64,000 nt of DNA from assembly GCF_009870125.1 (NCBI RefSeq), contig NC_046679.1, positions 30,132,001 to 30,196,000 on the forward strand, written 5' to 3'. The DNA is from Drosophila pseudoobscura. Lineage: Eukaryota; Arthropoda; Insecta; Diptera; Drosophilidae. Made by a program: the position numbers and the translations under genes. This document shows, piece by piece, positions 57,985 through 64,000 of the stretch (position 1 is its first letter; each line of letters starts with the position of its first letter). Below the pieces are notes generated by a model, which saw nothing but the letters and a program-made list of their open reading frames with translations, was not told where the DNA came from and searched no databases.

Positions 57985-58368
57985 ATATATCTAAATATAT
58001 ATTGAGAATCGGTATTTTTAGTGTGTTTTCGGTATTTGGTATTTCGGTACCCGCTGGCACTAGGGATTTATGCAGTCAATCTATTTCATCAATCTATTAA
58101 ATTTAATTTTCAATGAAATCCAATTAAAGCAAGTATTAAGAATAAGCCTGTCAATTAGAAAATAGATTCACTAATCGGATACAATTATGTGGGCATGGCT
58201 AAATGTTTCATCTAGCTAGTAATATTCGACGGAAGATCAAAATCGGGGAATATGTAAAATATAACTTGAATTTGTTAGTATATTTACGGTATATTTCGAA
58301 ATTGAGACGGTATATTTCGGTATATTTCTGAGAGTCGATTTATGTGGAGACAGAAAATGGTCACATTG
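57985..58368 (+). promoter_or_regulatory. Promoter-associated dispersed repeat, copy 6, forming the MED7 promoter
   Basis: Reads GGAATATGTAAAATATAACT, then TTACGGTATATTTCG, GACGGTATATTTCGGTATATTTCTGAGAGTCG, then TGGTCACATTG (58358-58368, near match to Motif 1), 100 bp before the MED7 ATG. Motif 6 plus Motif 1 is a known TATA-less Drosophila promoter combination. The upstream body (58075-58250) matches copies 1, 3 and 5. Confidence 0.65.
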
Positions 58369-58469
58369 ACAAAAACAAAAGACTGCACAAATTGCTCGGG
58401 GAAATTTTGAAAATTCGGGATAAACAGATATAAGGAATAGGACTCTCTCTACTCTTTTTACCGCTCAGA

Positions 58470-59195
58470 ATGTCAACCCAAGAGACCCAGGTATCCAGCC
58501 TGCCGATGCCGCCGGAGCGGTACATCAGCAACTACACGGAGGAGAACATACGCCGCAATCGCGCACCACGTCCACCGCTGCCCCCCTCGCAGCACGAAGT
58601 TTACAGTATGTTCGGCATCCAGTACAACAATGACGAGATGATACGCTCCCTGGAGTCGCAGAACATCAAGCGCCTGATACCCATACACTTTGACCGTCGC
58701 AAGGAGCTGAAAAAGTTGAACCACTCGCTGCTGGTCAATTTTCTGGATCTGATAGACTTCCTCATCCTCAATCCCGACAGTCCCCGGCGAACAGAGAAGG
58801 TGAGTTGGCACCAGAACCAAGCAAATCCATGGATTAATCTTGATAAATGAACCCCTTTGCAGATAGATGACCTCAGCCTGCTGTTCGTCAACATGCATCA
58901 CCTGTTGAACGAGTTTCGGCCGCATCAGGCCCGTGAAACGCTGCGCGTGATGATGGAAATGCAGAAGCGTCAGCGTGTGGAGACCGCCACCCGTTTTCAG
59001 AAGCACTTGGAGCGTGTGCGGGACATCGTAAACAGCGCCTTTTCCGCCCTGCCCGTCCTGTGCGACGACGATGAGAAGGGCAATGCCAAAGTCAAGTCGG
59101 AAGTGGATCCCCTCGAATCGAATGCGGCGGCCAAGAACGATCCGAGCTATCAGCATGATCGCATGATGTGCAAGCTGGTGGATGGCATCGAATGA
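58470..59195 (+). CDS. MED7: Mediator complex subunit 7
   Basis: Exons 58470-58799 and 58863-59195 give 220 aa, the size I recall for fly MED7. The N-terminal Pro-rich stretch ([17 protein letters not shown]) is the MED7 segment that binds the Mediator middle module. The helical C-terminal half ([15 protein letters not shown], then [18 protein letters not shown]-like sequence) forms the coiled-coil with MED21. It acts in the nucleus in RNA polymerase II transcription. The start is the first ATG after the Motif 1 site. Confidence 0.95.
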
Positions 59196-60147
59196 GATTG
59201 CAGGCCAGAATGATGATTGAAGGAATACTGGTCATTGTGAATGGCACGAAGTTATAGCACCCATATTTATAGCATCTTATAGACCCCTAAGAATAAAGTA
59301 CATAGTTTTTGTTTTGTGATGATAATCGTATATTACATGCCTTGCGATTAATTCCTGCAACTAAAGATTCTTCCATTCACATTGATTGAAACTGTTTAGT
59401 AATTCGAGTGATACATTTTACGAGAGATCATATCACTTCTCTGTCGTGTGGCGGCGTATCTTAAGATAAGGGGTGTGTATCTCTACAGATTTCACCACCG
59501 AAATGACGTAGCCAATGAAACGTGATATTGTTTTAGAAAGGGATAATCATGGATATATAAGAGAACATTATTTGAGGCAGCCTCCCTCGAAAAGTGTTCC
59601 GGTTGCTACCTACCTCATAGTCTTATCACCAGTACAGCGCGTTACATTATAATATAACCATAGACTAAGATTTCAGAATGGATATCTCTAACGATTAGGA
59701 AACCCTTAGAAAAATGTGGAATAAAGAAAGTTTAAGTGAAGTGAAGTGCTTCTTCATGATAAATCGATATATAGTTTTCCAACGCACTGTACTTGTCTCC
59801 CTCTATGACAACGTGTTCCCTCCGGATAAAGATAAAGTTTTATGTGTTTATTACCTTCTTTAGGCTGTAATTCTAGGCGATAAGAGATGTGTAGATGAAT
59901 CTTCAGGTTTTATTGAGACAAATCCCGATAAAAGCAGCTACCATTCGTACGAGCAGATCATTTACCGCGCAGCAGTGCAGCAAGTGGCATCATCCGTGAA
60001 GTGGGATCTTCTCTACGACCTCTGAGATTAATTGTGATAGTGCTTTTCAATTAAGAACTCATACATCGTATTAATTGAACAATTGAGAACATTCAAGTGC
60101 AGCTTAATAAGAAATTCATACAGTGATCGGCAGATATACGCATAAAG
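59196..60147. other. MED7 to SV2-like spacer
   Basis: 950 bp with the MED7 3' UTR (AATAAA at about 59291) and the 5' flank of the transporter gene. No supported coding frame. Confidence 0.5.
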
Positions 60148-62643
60148 ATGTCGGAAAAGTATATTGAACGTGTGGATCCAGCGAAAAGTAAAGGTAAATC
60201 CTTAAATCGAATGGAACAAGCCCAAAATATCAAAGGAACTAGTGAAAATAAATTGTGAGCTAAATATAAAATGCCAATTCATCATAGATTTTGTTTTTAA
60301 AAGTGATTGGAACTCTCTATTACACGTTCCAAAACAATATGGTGGTATAAAACCTATACAATGATCCGATTGTGAAGAGTACTGCTTGGGAACTAGTGTT
60401 ATCAAAGTGCTCCCCTAATCTCAAAGAAGGGAGAGATTGTCCCGTCCCCAACCATAAAGTGCAATTAAAGCAAGTGTATAAATCTTTTGGGTTACAGAAC
60501 CAGACGTGGATAACGACACGGATGGTGATTCGAACAGCACGGCTGAGGCCTCACCCACGCCCAAAGAGGATGCACCAGCGGACTTCGATAAGGCCATCGA
60601 GGCGGCTGGCTTCGGGATCTTCAATCTTCTGCTGCTCTTCGTTTCGATACCCGCCCAGAGTGCGGCCATTTTCGAGTCCAGTTCCATGTCGTTTATCCTG
60701 CCGGTGGCCGAGTGCGATCTCCGTCTGACTCTCGAGGACAAGGGTGTCCTGAATGCGGTGGCCTATGCCGGCATGACCATATCGGCCATTGCCTGGGGCT
60801 ATTTGGCCGACACCAAAGGACGTAAGAAGATACTCTACTGGGGCTACCTGATCGATGCCGTTTGTGTCTTTGGCAGTGCGCTCAGTCAGAACTTTATGAT
60901 GCTGGTGGTCTTCAAGTTTCTCGGTGGATTAGTGTAGGTTTCCATGATCCATTCTTTGTGGTTTTTACTGAAAGAAATCCATTCTTTTAATAGGGTAAAT
61001 GGTCCCGCAGCTGTTCTGTTTACCTACCTGACGGAGATGCATGGACCCAAGCACAGATCTTCAGTTCTAATGATAGTTGGGATGGTTACATCCACGGCAA
61101 CCGTCTCACTGCCTCTGCTGGCCTGGGGCATCTTTCCCAGGGACTGGGACTTTGAAATCGTGGGTCTCACAAGTAAGTTGTATCCCCGGCGTATCCTTAA
61201 ACACTACTAATTCTGATGTTCACATGTATAGTTCACAGTTGGCAAATCTTTTTGTTTGTCTTGGGCATCCCAAGTCTTGTGAGTGGTTTGATATTTTGTG
61301 CCATGCCAGAGAGTCCACGCTTTCTGATGGCCCAAGGACGCACGGAGGAGGCTTTGCAGGCCTTCCAGCATATCTATCATGTGAATACACGCAAGCCCAA
61401 GGATACCTATCCAGTGAGTATCCTCAAACCAGAGAAGAAAAAGCCTATAGCGGCTTAAACTCTTCTTTTTTGCAGATCAAGGTACTCGTGCAAGAGGCGC
61501 CCAATCGCAAGGCCAACCAGGACGAGGTCATCTACACCATTGAGGAGAAAACCGGCGAGAAAGTGCCGCAGAAGCCTCAGTCGCGCACTCTGATGGAGAG
61601 TCTCCGCGCTGGCTTTGGCCAAATGAAGCCTCTGGCTCACAAGCCCCTGCTCAGCCTCTCCCTGCTGCTGTACATCATGCAATTCAGCATCTTCCTGGGC
61701 ATGAACACCATTCGTTTGTGGCTGCCGCAGCTGTTTGCCTCCATGGCGGAGTACGAGGCGGAGTTCAGTGGGGCCACTGCCAGCATGTGCACCATTCTCG
61801 AGTTTAGCGTCAATAAAACAGCTGAGACTGCCTTAGATTATGCCAATGCCTGTTCCGAGGTAAGATCTATCTTCCATCTCTGCGCTAGATAAGTCTTATC
61901 TGTCAGTTAACTTTATGTCCAATCATCGTGAGAGTGACGTAAACCTTTCTCTATCTTTATCTAACTCTCGTCTCCCATCTGTGATCTGTCTTGCAGCCAA
62001 AGGAGATTTCCATGGACATGTATATAAACAACATCATTGTCTCGGCCTGCGGCTTCGTTGGTTACTTCTTTGCGGGTGGCCTTCTGAAGGCATTAGGCCC
62101 CAAACGTCTGATGAGTAAGTATTTCTACACATTTATTTATTCCTTATATTATTGATTGAGGATTTTCTGCCTTCAGCCTATGGTCTGTATCTTTCTGGAG
62201 CATTTGGCATGGTGCTTTACTTCTCGGTCAGCAGCATGATGACTCTTTTCGTCTCTGCCACATTTCTGACCATCACCGGCATAGCAGTCTCCTCTCTGTT
62301 GGGTGCAGTGGTGGCCCTATTTCCCACCCAACTCAGGTGAGTGTTCCCCTTACAATCTGTTGTCTGTAATCTCTATAGAGATTTGTTTCCCTTCAGAACT
62401 GTTGTCGTGGCCATAGCCATGATGTGCGGCCGCTTTGGTGCCTTGTCGGGTAATCTGCTCTTTCCGGTCTTCATTCAGATCGGTTGTTTGCCTCCCTTTA
62501 TAATGGTATCATCGGTGCTGCTGTGTAAGTTTTCCACTTGAGATTACGTCTTCCCAGATATGGGTCTATCTCTCTTTCTTCTTTCAGTGGCTGGCACACT
62601 CTCCATATTCGTGCCCAATCCGGCAAAGGCTGCCTTTTCTTAA
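60148..62643 (+). CDS. SV2-like major facilitator transporter
   Basis: Nine exons: 60148-60193, 60498-60933, 60994-61172, 61232-61413, 61476-61859, 61997-62114, 62177-62336, 62397-62524, 62588-62643, giving 562 aa with consistent phases. The cytosolic N-terminus is acidic. The conserved AIEAAGFGIFN opens the first membrane segment. The MFS motif GYLADTKGRKKI lies between helices 2 and 3, and PESPRFLMAQGR after helix 6. A hydrophilic central loop and six more helices follow. This matches SV2/SVOP-like organic-ion transporters expanded in insects. The first exon codes 15 residues (MSEKYIERVDPAKSK). Substrate unknown. A tandem paralogue follows. Confidence 0.85.
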
Positions 62644-63296
62644 GGAATTGTGTTTAAATTATGGTTTAAGGACACATCAAGTGGTTGAAGCTGCCACTGA
62701 ATTGTAACTTAATCTTAGGAAAATTTAGTTGTACAAATTAGCAATTATTGGGGGCTTAAGACAATGTCTGTAACTATTTATATTTACCTTAGGAAAACCC
62801 GTTCAAATATACATACATACATATGTATTTATCTGCATACTCGTATCGTATCTTTATTGCTTTGTTCAGTGAAAGGATGTGCTGGTTGGGCCAGGACAAA
62901 GGCAAGCCTTCGACATGCAAATCTCATTAACACCAATTAAGTGGAAGCCAACAGGCAACAGGCAGTGGGGCGGGACAGGCACTGTGGCAGGGCAGGCAGT
63001 GCTGGTGTGGCAGTCAGGTGTGTGGCTCTCTTACTGGGAAAACATCGAGTGGAAGATGGAAATTAGTGATGCCTGAATCAACTAATCCGACGGCAGGCCC
63101 TCCTTAAGTGGCAGCGATTTATTAGATTGCTCGCTCCGATGATTCGTGAGGGCAGATCCTCATCATGGGAACACTCAAGTGATTCTTGCCCCCTGATGTT
63201 GAAATGTGTTTCGTTATTTCTCTGATATCCAGGAGCTCTTGCCATTAGTTGTTAAAATTTACACATTTGCTGGATATTCCTATACATTCGTTATTG
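62644..63296. other. Spacer between the two SV2-like genes
   Basis: 650 bp with no supported frame. G/C-rich words GGCAGGGCAGGCAG near 62980. It contains the first gene's 3' UTR and the second gene's promoter. Confidence 0.45.
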
Positions 63297-64000
63297 ATGG
63301 CCGATTCCAAAAAGGACTTTGAACATACTGCAGCAGACTTTGAGACGGCCATTGCGGAATGCGGTTTCGGACTCTTCAATATCCTCATGCTGTTCTGTGC
63401 TCTTCCCTGCCTCATGGCCATGGTCTTCTCCGCCTCGGCGATGTCCTATGTGATGCCCACCGCTGAATGCGACCTTAAGCTGACGCCCCTGGACAAAGGT
63501 CTCCTCAATGCTGTCACCTTTGCGGGGATGATCATTTCGGCCATACCCTGGGGCTTCATAGCCGACACCATGGGTCGCCGCGTGGTCCTCATTTGGGGCG
63601 GCTGGATCGATGGCCTGTTCGTGCTGTGCGCCGCCCTCTGCCAGGACTCCACGCAGCTGATGGTCTTCAAGTTCTTGGATGGCCTAATGTACACTGAACC
63701 ATTCATCGACTGCCCAATCGATTTGCTAATGAGTTCTCTCCTTCGAACAGCATTTGCGGCCCGTTTGCGGTGCTGGTCAGCTATCTGGCAGAGTTCCATG
63801 GCAAAAAGCATCGGCCCTATATCATGCTCTTTGTCGGTCTCTGCGTTTCCGCTTCGGCCACCTTTGTCCCGATACTCGCCTACCTCCTCCTGCCAGTGCA
63901 CATCTTTTTCTCAGTGGGAAAAATGAACTGTGGGTATGGCCTCTCCTTCGAATGGAGCCTCGTTCTGAGTTCTTTCGTTTCTTTGGCAGTCCACACCTGG
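63297..64000 (+). CDS. SV2-like major facilitator transporter, cut by window end
   Basis: Exons 63297-63688, 63751-63929 and 63990 onward; the gene continues past the window. MADSKKDFEHTAADFETAIAE is chosen as start because it aligns with the upstream paralogue, although an in-frame ATG exists at 63249. AIAECGFGLFNILM, GFIADTMGRRVV (MFS motif) and ICGPFAVLVSYLAEFHGKKHR are visible. Exon boundaries coincide with exons 2 to 4 of the upstream gene, so the two arose by tandem duplication. Confidence 0.83.

Noticed and set aside
1-64000. CRISPR arrays, tRNA or rRNA genes
   Set aside because: No regularly spaced repeats of CRISPR type and no tRNA A/B-box or rRNA sequence was recognised. An animal genome would not carry CRISPR arrays.

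Overview
This is a euchromatic window from a Drosophila genome. Its genes have short introns, Drosophila core-promoter motifs (DRE, Motif 1, Motif 6, the AACAGCTG E-box) and proteins recognisable as fly-specific, including takeout, bag of marbles, Cad96Cb and Cap-H2. The sequence differs clearly from the melanogaster proteins as I remember them, so another species is likely. An obscura-group fly is a guess only. All gene names rest on recalled protein families; no database was searched.

Layout. 0-4.2 kb: a frame-disrupted U1-type zinc-finger gene (minus) and two tandem ZAD-C2H2 zinc-finger genes (plus). 4.3-13.7 kb: Nup358/RanBP2 (minus, six exons). 14.7-15.9 kb: Nup37 (minus), whose start codon lies 81 bp from that of the divergent RpS27 (plus, to 16.7 kb). 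17.9-19.4 kb: bag of marbles (plus). 19.8-26.8 kb: three takeout/JHBP-family secreted proteins (minus), the middle one being takeout itself, with one possible decayed gene between them. 27-32.4 kb: a gene-poor island with a LINE RNase H remnant, a TIR element and a 34-bp perfect palindrome. 32.4-33.8 kb: Sil1 (plus). 37.0-43.7 kb: the cadherin Cad96Cb (plus), with its signal-peptide exon split off by a 3.3-kb intron. 44.2-46.3 kb: Alg9 (minus), divergent from TfIIF-beta (plus, 46.7-47.6 kb). 48.7-52.8 kb: condensin II subunit Cap-H2 (minus). 53-58.3 kb: a transposon island with BEL/Pao gag and P-type transposase remnants and a three-copy foldback. 58.5-59.2 kb: MED7 (plus). 60.1-64 kb: two tandem SV2-like MFS transporters (plus), the second cut by the window end.

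Most genes are housekeeping (nuclear pore, ribosome, ER folding and N-glycosylation, Pol II transcription, chromosome condensation). Exceptions are the germline differentiation factor bam, the circadian/feeding takeout family, the cadherin and the transporters. From memory, the block Nup358 to Alg9 corresponds to melanogaster 96C, while TfIIF-beta, Cap-H2 and MED7 correspond to about 86C. If so, a rearrangement junction lies near 46.3-46.7 kb.

The most unusual observation is one AT-rich dispersed repeat lying just upstream of three unrelated genes (Nup358, Cap-H2, MED7), always in the same orientation relative to the gene. Its gene-proximal end carries repeated GGTATATTT (Motif 6-like) blocks. 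It looks either like a mobile or duplicated promoter module or like an element that targets promoters. The second is a long foldback at 56.7-58.0 kb whose terminal sequence reappears 28 kb away as an isolated perfect palindrome.
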